In this document: in pieces, positions 16,901 to 25,492 of the stretch
Layout: each line of letters starts with the position of its first letter
How positions within the stretch are numbered: the first letter of the stretch is position 1
Assembly: GCA_027491335.1 (NCBI GenBank)
Contig: JAIXWJ010000022.1
Location: 1 to 36,676 of the forward strand
Length of the DNA: 36,676 bases
Source of the DNA: Actinomycetes bacterium
GTDB taxonomy: Bacteria; Actinomycetota; Acidimicrobiia; Acidimicrobiales; Ilumatobacteraceae
Reading direction: 5' to 3'
Notes under the pieces: generated by a model
What the model was told of the DNA's origin: nothing
What the model saw: the letters and a program-made list of their open reading frames with translations, nothing else
Database searches by the model: none
Translations under genes and position numbers: made by a program

Positions 16901-18487
16901 GATGGCGTCGAGCGGCGGGTTGGTGACCTGGGCGAACAACTGCTGGAAGTAATCGAACAACAGTCGCGGTCGATCCGACAGAACGGCGATCGGCGTGTCG
17001 GTGCCCATGGAACCGATCGGCTCGGTGCCGGTCTTGGCCGTGGGAGCCAGGATCACCTTCATTTCCTCGTGCGTGTACCCGAACATCTGCTGGCGACGCA
17101 TGACGCTGTCGTGGCTGTACACCATGTGTTCTTGCTCGGGAAGATCCGCCAACTCCACCAGACCGTCGGCCAACCACTCCTCGTAGGGATGCTCGGAAGC
17201 GAGTGCCTGCTTGATCTCCTCGTCATCGACGATGCGACCCTGAGCGGTGTCGATGAGGAACATGCGACCGGGCTGCAGGCGTCCCTTGCGAACCACCTTC
17301 GACTGATCGATCTCGAGCACGCCGACTTCGGATGCCATCACCACGAGACCATCGTCCATGACCCAGTAGCGACTGGGGCGCAACCCGTTGCGATCGAGCA
17401 CGGCACCGATGACCGTGCCATCGGTGAACGCGACGCTGGCCGGCCCGTCCCACGGTTCCATCAGCGAGGAATGGAATCGATAGAAGGCGCGCTTCTTCGC
17501 GTCCATCGTCTCGTGGTTTTCCCACGCTTCGGGGATCATCATCAACACGGCGTGAGGCAACGAGCGACCACCGAGATGAAGAAGTTCGAGGACCTCGTCG
17601 AAAGAGGCCGAGTCGCTGCCACCGGGCGTGCAGATGGGGAACGCGCGCTCCAGTCCCGGGATCAGGTCCGACTGCAAGAGCGCCTCGCGGGTGCGCATCC
17701 AGTTGCGGTTGCCCTGGACCGTGTTGATCTCTCCGTTGTGCGCGATGAATCGATACGGGTGAGCCAAGGGCCACGACGGGAAGGTGTTCGTGGAGAATCG
17801 ACTGTGCACCAATGCCAGTGCGCTCTCCACGCGCTCATCGGCCAGGTCGGGATAGAAAGCACCCAGCTGAGGCGTGGTGAACATGCCCTTGTAGATGAGG
17901 GTGCGACTGCTCAGCGATGGGAAGTAGGTCTTTTGCTCCGCGGGCAAGTCGTGCTCGACGCGCTTGCGCGCCACGAACACCTTGCGATCCAGCGCGATGC
18001 CGGTGGCACCAGCCGAGTCGGAAACGAAGATCTGACGGAAGGTGGGCATGACCGCGCGCGCACCCTTGCCCAAAGTGCTCGGATCGACCGGCACCGAACG
18101 CCAACCGAGCACCGACAAACCCTCTTCGGCGAAGATCGCGTCGATGGACGACTGAGCCGCGTTGGCATCGTTCTCGTTGCCGGGAAGAAAGGCCATGCCG
18201 ACGGCGTACGCACCGGACGCGGGAAGATCGAAGCCGACGACCGCGCGCAGGAATCGATCCGGAATCTGAATGAGCACACCGGCGCCGTCACCGGTGTCGG
18301 CCTCGGCTCCCGTGGCTCCACGGTGTTCCATGTTGCACAACGCGCCGAGACCTCGGGCCACGATGTCGTGGCTGGCGCGCCCCTCGATGTCGGCGACGAA
18401 CGACACGCCACAGGCGTCGTGTTCGAAACGGGGGTCGTACAAGCCGTGGGCGGGCGGCAAGCCCTGAACTGAATTGTGGGGGTGCAT
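13925..18487 (-). CDS. gltB: glutamate synthase (NADPH) large subunit
   Basis: The 1520-residue GltB contains all expected parts. The N-terminal class II glutaminase begins at the Cys of H-D-A-C-G-V-S-F (residue 26 from ATG 18487), which should become the new N-terminus after propeptide removal. Then come a central domain, the FMN-binding synthase domain ([37 protein letters not shown]) and a [3Fe-4S] site C-x5-C-x4-C in [15 protein letters not shown]. The C-terminal GXGXG beta-helix region includes [16 protein letters not shown] 18487 is preferred; an in-frame GTG lies at 18508. It forms one operon with gltD. Long open frames on the opposite strand here are codon-composition artefacts. Confidence 0.96.
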   Translation of the reverse strand: MHPHNSVQGLPPAHGLYDPRFEHDACGVSFVADIEGRASHDIVARGLGALCNMEHRGATGAEADTGDGAGVLIQIPDRFLRAVVGFDLPASGAYAVGMAFLPGNENDANAAQSSIDAIFAEEGLSVLGWRSVPVDPSTLGKGARAVMPTFRQIFVSDSAGATGIALDRKVFVARKRVEHDLPAEQKTYFPSLSSRTLIYKGMFTTPQLGAFYPDLADERVESALALVHSRFSTNTFPSWPLAHPYRFIAHNGEINTVQGNRNWMRTREALLQSDLIPGLERAFPICTPGGSDSASFDEVLELLHLGGRSLPHAVLMMIPEAWENHETMDAKKRAFYRFHSSLMEPWDGPASVAFTDGTVIGAVLDRNGLRPSRYWVMDDGLVVMASEVGVLEIDQSKVVRKGRLQPGRMFLIDTAQGRIVDDEEIKQALASEHPYEEWLADGLVELADLPEQEHMVYSHDSVMRRQQMFGYTHEEMKVILAPTAKTGTEPIGSMGTDTPIAVLSDRPRLLFDYFQQLFAQVTNPPLDAIREEVVTSVGSTVGPESNLLAPGPASCRQLVLPFPVIDNDELARIVHADDDGAHPELHAHVVSGLYRVAGGGAALKEALDEIRIGVSAAIESGARVIVLSDRNSDEVLAPIPSLLLTSAVHHHLIREKKRTQVGLIVESGDAREVHHMALLIGFGAGAINPYLAFESIEDMIRENLHDLGDADPKAAVKKYIKASGKGVLKVMSKMGVSTVASYTGAQIFEAIGLASDLVAEYFTGTVSRLGGIGLDEIAAEVAARHTLAYPRNPERRAHRKLELGGEYQWRREGEYHLFNPETVFKLQHATRAKRYDIFKQYTGLVDDQSKHLATLRGLFDFDASGRAPISIDEVESVADIVKRFSTGAMSYGSISAEAHETLAIAMNSIGGKSNTGEGGEDPERLYDPARRSAIKQVASGRFGVTSEYLVNADDLQIKMAQGAKPGEGGQLPGHKVYPWVAKTRHSTPGVGLISPPPHHDIYSIEDLKQLIHDLKNSNPSARVHVKLVAEVGVGTVAAGVSKAKADVVLISGHDGGTGASPLTSLKHAGAPWELGLAEAQQTLLLNGLRDRIVVQADGQMKTGRDVVIAALLGAEEFGFATAPLVVSGCVMMRVCHLDTCPVGVATQNPVLRARFSGKPEFVVNFFEFIAEEVREIMASLGFRTIEEMVGHSEVLDTKKAVDHWKAKGLDISPILATASNPYGQTMHHSVAQDHGLHEALDNDLIAASSAAIESGAPVRFSRGIRNVNRTVGTMLGNAVTRKWGGAGLPDDTISIDFTGSAGQSFGAFVPKGITLRLEGDANDYVGKGLSGGRIVVRPDKAATFAAENNVIAGNVIGYGATGGEIFLRGIVGERFCVRNSGATAVVEGLGDHGCEYMTGGRVVVLGPTGRNFAAGMSGGIAYVYDPDSVFGAKVNYEMVELETLDSSDRDFLRSTIERHVFETESAVGARLLASWDTEVSNFRKVMPRDFKRVLAVMDEARAAGRSEQETLDRVMEVARG

Positions 18488-18517
18488 CGTCTTCACTTTC
18501 GGGTCCACGAACGCGAT

Positions 18518-18535
18518 GGTTCGAACTATGGAACC
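18518..18535. promoter_or_regulatory. inverted repeat upstream of gltB
   Basis: GGTTC-N8-GAACC lies 31-48 bp upstream of the gltB ATG. It could be an operator for a nitrogen-responsive regulator, but the arms are short and I do not recognise the site. Confidence 0.3.
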
Positions 18536-18584
18536 CTCGGGACGACGCTGGCCCGAACGGCAGGACCCAAACTAGCGGGACATC

Positions 18585-18646
18585 GTGGTGATTCTGGTGG
18601 CAGAACCCGGCAAATCTGGGTCGTTTTCTGCCACCAGAATCACCAC
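18585..18646. repeat. palindromic repeat, family copy 2
   Basis: Outer arms of 21 nt (18585-18605 and 18626-18646) are perfect inverted copies, and a 3-bp inner stem CCC/GGG (18606-18608 with 18618-18620) forms the tip. The right half carries GGTCGTTT-x2-TGCCACCAGAA-x-CACCAC, as in the element at 11701-11760. It lies between the crotonase stop and the gltB start and may terminate the upstream transcript. Confidence 0.82.
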
Positions 18647-18675
18647 CGAGACACCACGGGCGGAAGCAGCGCGGC

Positions 18676-19485
18676 TCAGGTGAAGTTGGCGGGGCGCTTC
18701 TCGAAGTTGGACATGACCGCTTCGACCTGGTTCGGACGCCCAATGAGCGAACCGATCACGCGACGCTCCTCGGCGAACTGTTCCGCGGCCCCATCATTGG
18801 CCAAGCGATTGAACAGCTCCTTGGCGCCCCGTACGGCATCGGGACTCCGACCCGCGATCTCGGCCGCCATGGCCAGCGCGTCGGCTCGCGGATCGTCCGA
18901 CAGGCGGGTGGCCAAACCCATCGCGAACGCCTCGCGTCCATCGAACACCCGCGCGGTGAACGTCAACTCCTTGGCCACGTCCGGACGGACCAGACGTGAC
19001 AACACCAACGTTCCGGTCATGTCGGGCACCAAGCCCCAGTGCACCTCGCGCACCGACATCTGCGTGTCAGGGTGAACGATACGAATGTCGGCGCCCAGAC
19101 AGATCTGAATGCCACCACCCAGAGCGTGGCCGTGCACCGCGGCGATCACGGGCACGGGAATCTCCTGCCACACCCACGACACCTGCTGACCCAGGTGAGT
19201 GATTCGGCCCGGGGCCATGCTGCCCGGACTCCCCTCGCTGTTCGCCGACCCGCCTCCGCCGGCCATCTGCTGGAACGATCCGAAGTCGAGGCCCGCACAG
19301 AACGACGACCCCTCCCCGGACAGAACCACCGCACGAACGCCGGACTCGGTCTTCAGCCGTTCCCCCGCTCGCGCCAGCCCCAAGAACATTTCGTTGTCGA
19401 GTGCGTTGCGCTTGTCCGCGCGGTTCATTCGCACGTCGGCCACGCCGTTGGAAATGGATATGGAGACACGGTCCTCGGATGACAT
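18676..19485 (-). CDS. crotonase-family enoyl-CoA hydratase/isomerase, ECH1-like
   Basis: The 269-residue protein has the crotonase oxyanion-hole segments SFCAGLDFGSF (61-71) and HALGGGIQICLGADIR (120-135). REVHWGLVPDMTGT (146-159) and KELTFTAR (172-179) are close to mammalian dienoyl-CoA isomerase ECH1. E147 and D155 match ECH1 E196 and D204 by position, but the residue matching ECH1 D176 (crotonase E144) is Gln127. It therefore acts on an acyl-CoA thioester, but classical hydratase chemistry is doubtful. ATG 19485 follows AGGATGGCGGC as a ribosome-binding site; the frame is open further upstream without family similarity. It is divergent from the membrane protein at 19511. Confidence 0.88.
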   Translation of the reverse strand: MSSEDRVSISISNGVADVRMNRADKRNALDNEMFLGLARAGERLKTESGVRAVVLSGEGSSFCAGLDFGSFQQMAGGGGSANSEGSPGSMAPGRITHLGQQVSWVWQEIPVPVIAAVHGHALGGGIQICLGADIRIVHPDTQMSVREVHWGLVPDMTGTLVLSRLVRPDVAKELTFTARVFDGREAFAMGLATRLSDDPRADALAMAAEIAGRSPDAVRGAKELFNRLANDGAAEQFAEERRVIGSLIGRPNQVEAVMSNFEKRPANFT

Positions 19486-19510
19486 GCCGCCATCCTGCCA
19501 GAATCGCAAG

Positions 19511-21070
19511 GTGATCCGGAACCGGCTACGTCGCCCGAGCGAGCGCACCATCGCCGGTGCCGTGGCCGCCATGGCCGCCGTCGTGGTGGGCCTCGTGCAG
19601 TTCCGACACGGAATCGTGCATCTGCTCGACACCGTCTCCTACTGGAGTGGCGCCCAAGCGGTCGCCGACGGTCACCCGTTCACCACTCGATTGGCTCCGT
19701 CGTTCTCGAACTTCAGCGCCGTGGAGTTCGCGGAGCGTGGTGGACGCATCCCCTTCGTCGACTTCCCCGTCGCGTATCCGCTGTCGGCCGGAAGCCTCGG
19801 CGCCATCATCGGCGTCCGCCGAGCCATGCAACTTCTCTGCATCCTCGCTCTGGCCGCCATCGCGTGGTCGATCGTGGCCGGAGCGGATCGACGAACTCCC
19901 GCCCGCCGCACGTGGTTCATGGCCCTCGCCGGCCTGCTGGTGGTGATGCTGCCCGCGTCGCGAATGGTGACCCAAGGCGCGCTCTCCGAACCACTCTTCT
20001 GCGCGGTCGCGTTGTGGCTCGTCGTTGCTCTGGCCCAATTCCGCGAAGGAGGCGATTTCCGCCCGGTGTTCGTGCTCGGCACGCTCGTGGGGCTGCTTCG
20101 ATTCATCGGCGCACCACTCGTCTTGTTGGTGGCTTGGGAACATCACCGTCGACATCGGGACACTCGCAAGGCCATCCTCGTCGCCGCGTCCATGGTCGCC
20201 CCCGCGGCGATCAACGCGCTCTGGGCGTCGTTCTCCGGTGGAGGCCACAACGCCGGCTGGCGCGGACTGCAACGCGCCGACGTGGACATACTCGTTCGCT
20301 CCATCGGCGGCTGGTTCGACTCCCGTCAAGGCGATCTGCGTCGCACCTACTTCACTCTGGACGGACCGAGTTGGTGGTCTTGGTTCGTCACGCTCGCGTG
20401 GTTCGCGCTCCTCGCCCACGCCCTCGTGAGCGTTCTTCGTAAAAGTGGGCGTCTGCCCGCCGCGGCCGAACTCGCATTGGTGGCCTCGGGCATCGTGACG
20501 GCCGGACTGGTGGCCGGTATGGCGGGTTTCGACGGACTCGTGATCGCCGACAATCGACTGATGCTTCCCTCGGGCGTGCTCACCGTGGCGGCTCTCTTCT
20601 GGACGGCGTTGGCCAACCACGACCACCTCGCGCGTCGAGGTCTCGCGTTCGCACCCGTCGCCGCGTTGATCGCGTGGACCGTGGTGGCGGTGGATCCGAC
20701 CAACGTCACCGAGAGTTTCAGCGACAACAGCGGACCTCGTTCGTATTCGGTCGCGGCCGCCGAACTCGGCGCTTCGGTCGTGGTGTCGAACGACGCCGAT
20801 GCCCTGCACTGGGACACCGGAATCCCGGCCGCGTACGCACCGTTGGCCGTGAAGCCGCTCACCGGAGAAGTCGTCGACGAGGTTCCGTTGTACGAGGAAC
20901 TCCCGTGCGCTCTCTTGCGCAACGACGGCGTCGTTGTGCTGTCGCCCGAGGCCACGTTCTCGGTGGTCAACCGCGACTTGCTGGACGCACAGGTCGAGAC
21001 GGGACGATTGTCGTTCGAGGCGGTGACCGGGGCCGACGTCTACCGGCCCACCGACGACGCTTGTCGTTGA
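19511..21070 (+). CDS. polytopic membrane protein, GT-C glycosyltransferase-like
   Basis: This 519-residue protein has roughly eight to ten hydrophobic segments and a soluble C-terminal region of about 130 residues. After the first membrane segment comes a loop with DTVSYWSGAQAVADG and RIPFVDFPVAYPLSAG, in the place where GT-C mannosyl/arabinosyltransferases hold their catalytic acidic residues. The family is therefore probably lipid-phosphate-sugar-dependent transferase, acting outside the membrane; this rests on topology, not a strict motif. GTG 19511 is chosen; CAGAAT ends 6 nt before it, suggesting a leaderless start. The 3' end overlaps the convergent gene by 31 bp. Confidence 0.7.
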   Translation: MIRNRLRRPSERTIAGAVAAMAAVVVGLVQFRHGIVHLLDTVSYWSGAQAVADGHPFTTRLAPSFSNFSAVEFAERGGRIPFVDFPVAYPLSAGSLGAIIGVRRAMQLLCILALAAIAWSIVAGADRRTPARRTWFMALAGLLVVMLPASRMVTQGALSEPLFCAVALWLVVALAQFREGGDFRPVFVLGTLVGLLRFIGAPLVLLVAWEHHRRHRDTRKAILVAASMVAPAAINALWASFSGGGHNAGWRGLQRADVDILVRSIGGWFDSRQGDLRRTYFTLDGPSWWSWFVTLAWFALLAHALVSVLRKSGRLPAAAELALVASGIVTAGLVAGMAGFDGLVIADNRLMLPSGVLTVAALFWTALANHDHLARRGLAFAPVAALIAWTVVAVDPTNVTESFSDNSGPRSYSVAAAELGASVVVSNDADALHWDTGIPAAYAPLAVKPLTGEVVDEVPLYEELPCALLRNDGVVVLSPEATFSVVNRDLLDAQVETGRLSFEAVTGADVYRPTDDACR

Positions 21071-22554
21071 CGAGCCGAACGCACCGCGCGAACCGCCATC
21101 GAGATCAGCAACGCACCCACGACCGTGGCCAGCGGATCGACCATCGTTCGAAAGCGCGCCTGCTCTCCCAGTTCGGCGACGGCGCCCACCACGATGGTGA
21201 ACGCGACCGTGAATGACGTCGCCACGAGGGCCACGTCGTTGGTGACCATCGTTCGACGACGGAGGCGCCGCACCAAGACTCGGGCCCCGGCGAGGATGAG
21301 CACGGCATACAAGGGAATCAACACCAGACCGAAGTCGACGCCGGCCTCCAACTGCCCATAGATCGGAGTTCCCCATCCGTACGTGGACAGCACTCCACCC
21401 ATGTCGAGTCGCGCGATGGAGAAGGTGGAGTCCAGGAATCTCATCGCGATCGATTCGCTCTCGGCGGGCAGGGTCGCGACGGCGAACGTGGCCCGCAACG
21501 ACCACATACGGCCCTCCACCCACACCTCGGGATGCTCACGAATAACGGCCAGCGCGTCGTCGCCGGCGACGGAATAGATGGGAAGGAAACACTCGTAGTT
21601 GAAGTTCGGGCTCCATTGGTCCGTCGTTCGCGTGGCTTCACTGAGTGCTCGGTGCTCGCGAGTCGGTTCGCACGGGGGCATCGCATCGACGTACAAGTCG
21701 TAGTTGCCGAACGGTCCGATCATGGCGATCTCGGAAACGTCGCCATCGGCGTGCATCTTCTCCAGGTCCGCGCGAGGCAACACCGGGATGACCGCCCGTT
21801 GCAGATTCATGCCGAACCAACTCGACAACGTCGCGTCACCGAAGAGGAACTGGTTCTTGGCCATCCAGCCCCCCATCACGAGGATCGGCACGGCCAAGGT
21901 GGCCAGAACGGTGCGCCGATCGATGCGTCCGCGCACCAACCACAGTCCGAGCACCACCAATGCGATGGCCCAGATCGGGTGATACAGACTCCGGGTCATG
22001 GTGGTGGCGGTCACCAGAGCGGCCAGCAGCAGCAATCCGCGCCGCACGTTCGTCATCGAACCCAAACGCGACAGCACCAACACGACGGCCATCAACAGAA
22101 CGCCGGTGGCCAATTCGTACGTCGGCTCGAACGCACCTTTCAACACCTCGGGATTCGCGGTCGCCACCAAGGCCACCACCACCGCCCAGCGCCGCGAAAG
22201 ACCGAACGAGGTGGCCAACTCGGCGGCCAGAAACGCCCCCGCAACGCCGATGGCGGCCATCGCTGCCTGCAGCGTGAACGAGTCGCCCACCGGCGACATC
22301 CACGCCAGACCGCCGAGGAAGAGGTTCCACAACGGAGGCTGCACGTGCAGATACCAGACGCTGCGCACCGGATCGGCCGACAACACGTCCCACGGAATCA
22401 ACTGCCATCCGTATCCGAGATAACGCGTGTCGAAGCGTTGACCGGTGGCGCACACGACGAGGTACACGATGCTCCACGCCACGGCCGCTCGCGTGCCGGC
22501 ACGATTCCACCAACGCGCCAGGAGCTTCCACGAGCGAGAGAGCAAGAGACTCAT
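21040..22554 (-). CDS. polytopic membrane protein, ArnT/PMT-like (GT-C)
   Basis: The 504-residue protein has about ten hydrophobic segments. The first external loop (FDTRYLGYGWQLIPWDVL, then VQPPLWNLFLGGLAW) matches the pattern of ArnT/PMT-type glycosyltransferases, in which an acidic residue and an (H/Q)PPL motif follow the first helix. A large loop with several Cys (PPCEPTREHRALSE, NYECFLPIYS) lies between later segments. The donor sugar is unknown, but a polyprenyl-phosphate sugar is usual for the fold. Its start overlaps the stop of the acyltransferase gene at 22551-22554 (ATGA), so the two are coupled and probably serve one glycan. Confidence 0.75.
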   Translation of the reverse strand: MSLLLSRSWKLLARWWNRAGTRAAVAWSIVYLVVCATGQRFDTRYLGYGWQLIPWDVLSADPVRSVWYLHVQPPLWNLFLGGLAWMSPVGDSFTLQAAMAAIGVAGAFLAAELATSFGLSRRWAVVVALVATANPEVLKGAFEPTYELATGVLLMAVVLVLSRLGSMTNVRRGLLLLAALVTATTMTRSLYHPIWAIALVVLGLWLVRGRIDRRTVLATLAVPILVMGGWMAKNQFLFGDATLSSWFGMNLQRAVIPVLPRADLEKMHADGDVSEIAMIGPFGNYDLYVDAMPPCEPTREHRALSEATRTTDQWSPNFNYECFLPIYSVAGDDALAVIREHPEVWVEGRMWSLRATFAVATLPAESESIAMRFLDSTFSIARLDMGGVLSTYGWGTPIYGQLEAGVDFGLVLIPLYAVLILAGARVLVRRLRRRTMVTNDVALVATSFTVAFTIVVGAVAELGEQARFRTMVDPLATVVGALLISMAVRAVRSARQRQASSVGR

Positions 22555-24653
22555 CGCGACACCGCCTCACGCAACGCCGAATCGATGACGTCGATCAGCT
22601 CCGGCGCGTGCTTCAGATCGATGTGGGCGCCATCGGGTCGCATCTTCGGTTCGAACTGTCCGCCCTCGTGGGCCTTCACGGCATCGCCGAATTCGACGAC
22701 GGTGACTCGCGGATCCCCGATCGCGTACTCACGAATCAATTCGTTGTACCGATCGGTGCGTGTCGTGTCGGATTCGACGAACGGTGGTTGGCCGGTCTCC
22801 CCGGCGATGTACGGCGGATTCACGTCGGGAACGGTGAACCACAGCACCGACGTTTCGAAACCATCCCCGGTACCGGCCACCGAATCCACGAACTCGGCGA
22901 ACTCCGCGAGCAACCACTCGTCGTACGACGGCATGCCGACGTGCGACCAATCGTCGTCTCCGGGCAGCATCCGATCGCTGAGATCCGCGGTGCCGCCCAC
23001 GATGACCACCACGTTGGGTCGGAATTTGGAGGCGATGGCCGGCAACGCCTCGCGCCACGCCGTGCATCCCGGTCGCTCGGGAACGTCGAGACCGAGATAG
23101 CGAATGCGCGTGTTCTCGCCGATACCGCAACCGACACCGGGCGAGGGAACCAGATCGACGCCGTTGGACGTCTCCCAATCATCCAAACCGGACGCCAGGA
23201 CCCACGCCTGCGAATCACCGACCATCAACACCCGCGCCGGTAGTCCCGCGTCGTTGACGGCCGTGTTCGGAGCATCCGCGGGCACCTCGGGCAACGCCGC
23301 CAGCGCCTCGCGCTGCAATTCGAGAGCCTGTTCGTTCAACGACGTCAACACGTTCTCGGATCGCTCGGATCGACGCCCGTCACCGACGAACGCGACGATG
23401 GTGCCCGCAACGGCGATCAACGAGAGCCACACGTACAGTCGCCGCCCCACCCACATGCGTCGCTGACGCACGGGATTCTCGAGCCCGTAGTAGAGGACCA
23501 CCACGATGGCGAATGTCGTGCCCGCCTTCAACACGAACATCCAGAAGTGATCCACGGTCACCCAGTCGGTGAAAGGAACTCCGATGCGCGGAAGGTTCGG
23601 ATCGATGTTCATCGACTCCCAGAACATGAAGACCGGCCAGTGAACCAAGTACACGGTGTACGTGACCTGCCCCAACCAGGCCAAGGGCTTCCACGAGAGG
23701 AACCGCGTCATTCCGCCCTCGGTGTGCGCGTAGACGATGATCGCCAGGGTGATCAGCGCGTTGAGAAACACCACGGTCGGAAAGAAGGAATCGCCGTAGC
23801 GGTTCCAGGCGCCGAAGGTGTACCACACGACGTACGCGCCGATGATCAACGGCCACCCCAGCGCTCGCATGGACGGACGACGAACGAACTCGAGGACCAC
23901 CGGCACCTTGGCCCACACGGCCCACAGAATCGCGAAGGCGGCCCCCATCAGGAATTCGCCCACACGCACCTCGGTGGCGTAATAGGCGCACGACCGACCG
24001 GTGCAGGCCGCGTTCAGTCCGGGCAACTGCGACCACAACGGAGAGTTCCCCTCGTAGTACGCACCGAGGGCGATGGCCACGAGGGCCGCGAACGCCAGCA
24101 CGACGAAGGTGATCCACGCCGTGCGCCGCGCGCGCGATCGCCGCAACAGCAACAACATCACCACCGGGAACACCAGGTACACCTGCTCCTCGAGCGACAG
24201 ACTCCACAGGTGCTGCACCGGGTTTCCCAACCCGAACAAGCTCGCGTAATCCTTGCCCGCCGCTTGAAGGTAGACGTTCTCGTAGTACGCCAGACCTCCG
24301 AACCATTCCCACGGGTTCAGATAACGGCCGGCACCGGCGAACACGGTCCACACGACGACGACCGCCAAGAGCACCACGAACGAGGCCGGAAAGAGACGAC
24401 GCACGCGTCGGTCGTAGAACGTGCGCAACGAGATGGTGCCGCTACGTCCCCACTCGGCCACCATCAGCCGCGTGATGAGAAAACCCGACAGCGTGAAGAA
24501 CATCGACACGGTGAGTTCACCGCCGGTCATCCACGTGACGCTGTGGTGATACAACAACACGATGGTGACCGCGAATCCGCGAACGCCATCGAGGGCGGGC
24601 AAATGTCCGGGTCTGGTGTCGACCGGGGACTCAGCGACGACGGTTCCGGACAT
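22551..24653 (-). CDS. OafA-type membrane acyltransferase with SGNH domain
   Basis: The 700-residue protein has an N-terminal acyltransferase-3 domain (PALDGVRGFAVTIVLLYHHS, then about ten membrane helices, with SLEEQVYLVFP and VHWPVFMFWES). A C-terminal extracytoplasmic SGNH hydrolase-like domain begins at VLMVGDSQAW and ends with R-P-D-G-A-H-I-D, giving the Ser and the D-x-x-H pair. Such proteins O-acetylate or otherwise acylate surface polysaccharides: the membrane part moves the acyl group out and the SGNH part transfers it. Coupling with the adjacent GT-C-like gene fits glycan decoration. The acceptor is unknown. Confidence 0.9.
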   Translation of the reverse strand: MSGTVVAESPVDTRPGHLPALDGVRGFAVTIVLLYHHSVTWMTGGELTVSMFFTLSGFLITRLMVAEWGRSGTISLRTFYDRRVRRLFPASFVVLLAVVVVWTVFAGAGRYLNPWEWFGGLAYYENVYLQAAGKDYASLFGLGNPVQHLWSLSLEEQVYLVFPVVMLLLLRRSRARRTAWITFVVLAFAALVAIALGAYYEGNSPLWSQLPGLNAACTGRSCAYYATEVRVGEFLMGAAFAILWAVWAKVPVVLEFVRRPSMRALGWPLIIGAYVVWYTFGAWNRYGDSFFPTVVFLNALITLAIIVYAHTEGGMTRFLSWKPLAWLGQVTYTVYLVHWPVFMFWESMNIDPNLPRIGVPFTDWVTVDHFWMFVLKAGTTFAIVVVLYYGLENPVRQRRMWVGRRLYVWLSLIAVAGTIVAFVGDGRRSERSENVLTSLNEQALELQREALAALPEVPADAPNTAVNDAGLPARVLMVGDSQAWVLASGLDDWETSNGVDLVPSPGVGCGIGENTRIRYLGLDVPERPGCTAWREALPAIASKFRPNVVVIVGGTADLSDRMLPGDDDWSHVGMPSYDEWLLAEFAEFVDSVAGTGDGFETSVLWFTVPDVNPPYIAGETGQPPFVESDTTRTDRYNELIREYAIGDPRVTVVEFGDAVKAHEGGQFEPKMRPDGAHIDLKHAPELIDVIDSALREAVSR

Positions 24654-24678
24654 GCCCGATGAACACTATTCCACCGTG

Positions 24679-24711
24679 CTCGCTCGACGAGCGAGGCTCA
24701 ATCGAGGAGCC
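24679..24711. repeat. two small adjacent hairpins between genes
   Basis: CTCGCTCG-A-CGAGCGAG (24679-24695) and GGCTC-N7-GAGCC (24695-24711) are perfect inverted repeats in the 72-bp gap between the GntR gene and the acyltransferase gene. No T run follows on either strand. They may reduce read-through, but this is uncertain. Degenerate 14-bp repeats (GAGCCCCATTCGGC and GAGCCTCATTCGAC) overlap the region. Confidence 0.4.
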
Positions 24712-24725
24712 CCATTCGGCGAGCC

Positions 24726-25472
24726 TCATTCGACGAGACGCAGTCCGGTTGGCGCGATGGACGGTTCGGCGTGCGGAAGGTCGACCACGAACTCGGTGCG
24801 GTGCGCGGGAAACACGTGCTCGCTCAGCAACACGGCCCGTCCGTCGACGTCGGTGGTGGTGCGCGTGCATCGAAGCACCGGCGAGCCCACGGGAACGCCC
24901 AACAGTCGGGAGTCCTCGGCCGATGCCGCGTCGGCTCCGATGGTTTGCGTGGCGCCCTTCAACGGAACGTCGAGCAACTCGTAGAACGGCGAACGCTCCA
25001 CATCGGCCCGACTGAGATGCTGACCCAACTCGGCTCGACACCACACCGTGACGAGCGCGAACGGCTGCCCGTCGGCCAGATTCAGTCGCTTCACCCGCAA
25101 CACGTTGTCGGCGCCGAGAACGGCTTTCACGTTCCGAGCCGCCTTCTCGAAGGCGAACTCCAGGATGCGGCGCTCCGGACGGATGCCTCCGTCCACCAAT
25201 TGCGCTTCGATGGTCGCCAAACGACCGAGGCTCTGACGCAACGGTGCGGCCGCCACGAACCACCCGAAGCCCTGACGCGCGTCCACCAAACCCTCGTCGC
25301 GCAACATCTCGAGCGCACGACGAACGGTCACGCGGCTCGCGGCGAACTCCGTTCCGAGTTCACTCTCCGAGGGCAACAATTGTCCGGCCGCGAAGGCCCC
25401 GGCCCCCACGCGACGACGCAACTCGTCGGCGATCGCGCGGTACCTGATTTCCCTGCTTCCCGCGCGTCCCAC
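24726..25472 (-). CDS. GntR-family regulator of the HutC type (UTRA domain)
   Basis: The 248-residue protein has an N-terminal GntR winged helix ([47 protein letters not shown], then the wing [15 protein letters not shown]), about residues 10-75. A C-terminal UTRA effector domain runs from about residue 90 ([21 protein letters not shown], ending [16 protein letters not shown]). It starts at GTG 25472, only 20 bp from the divergent aconitase start, and both promoters overlap. It therefore very likely controls the aconitase-nitroreductase operon and itself. The effector is unknown; HutC-type domains often bind small acids or sugars, so a TCA intermediate is a reasonable guess. Confidence 0.92.
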   Translation of the reverse strand: MGRAGSREIRYRAIADELRRRVGAGAFAAGQLLPSESELGTEFAASRVTVRRALEMLRDEGLVDARQGFGWFVAAAPLRQSLGRLATIEAQLVDGGIRPERRILEFAFEKAARNVKAVLGADNVLRVKRLNLADGQPFALVTVWCRAELGQHLSRADVERSPFYELLDVPLKGATQTIGADAASAEDSRLLGVPVGSPVLRCTRTTTDVDGRAVLLSEHVFPAHRTEFVVDLPHAEPSIAPTGLRLVE

Positions 25473-25478
25473 ACTTGT

Positions 25479-25484
25479 ATTATA
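25479..25484 (-). promoter_or_regulatory. -10 box of the GntR gene (minus strand)
   Basis: TATAAT on the minus strand is a consensus -10 and ends 6 nt before GTG 25472, so the transcript is probably leaderless. The box overlaps the plus-strand -10 of aconitase within the symmetric core GTATTATAC (25477-25485), which also fits the GT-N5-AC pattern of GntR-family operators. Confidence 0.7.
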
Positions 25485-25486
25485 CT
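25481..25486 (+). promoter_or_regulatory. -10 box of aconitase (plus strand)
   Basis: TATACT ends 6 nt before ATG 25493, so the aconitase mRNA is probably leaderless; no Shine-Dalgarno sequence is possible in so short a space. It overlaps the minus-strand TATAAT of the GntR gene. No clear -35 was found. Confidence 0.65.
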
Positions 25487-25492
25487 TGTCTC

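Noticed and set aside
14312-18472. A 1386-codon open frame on the plus strand opposite gltB
   Set aside because: It is the mirror of strongly coding, motif-rich gltB codons in high-GC DNA. Its translation is rich in Arg, His and Gly without any domain.
23547-24662. A 371-codon plus-strand frame opposite the OafA-type gene
   Set aside because: It is antisense to well-defined acyltransferase helices, and its hydrophilic, His/Arg-rich translation has no motif.
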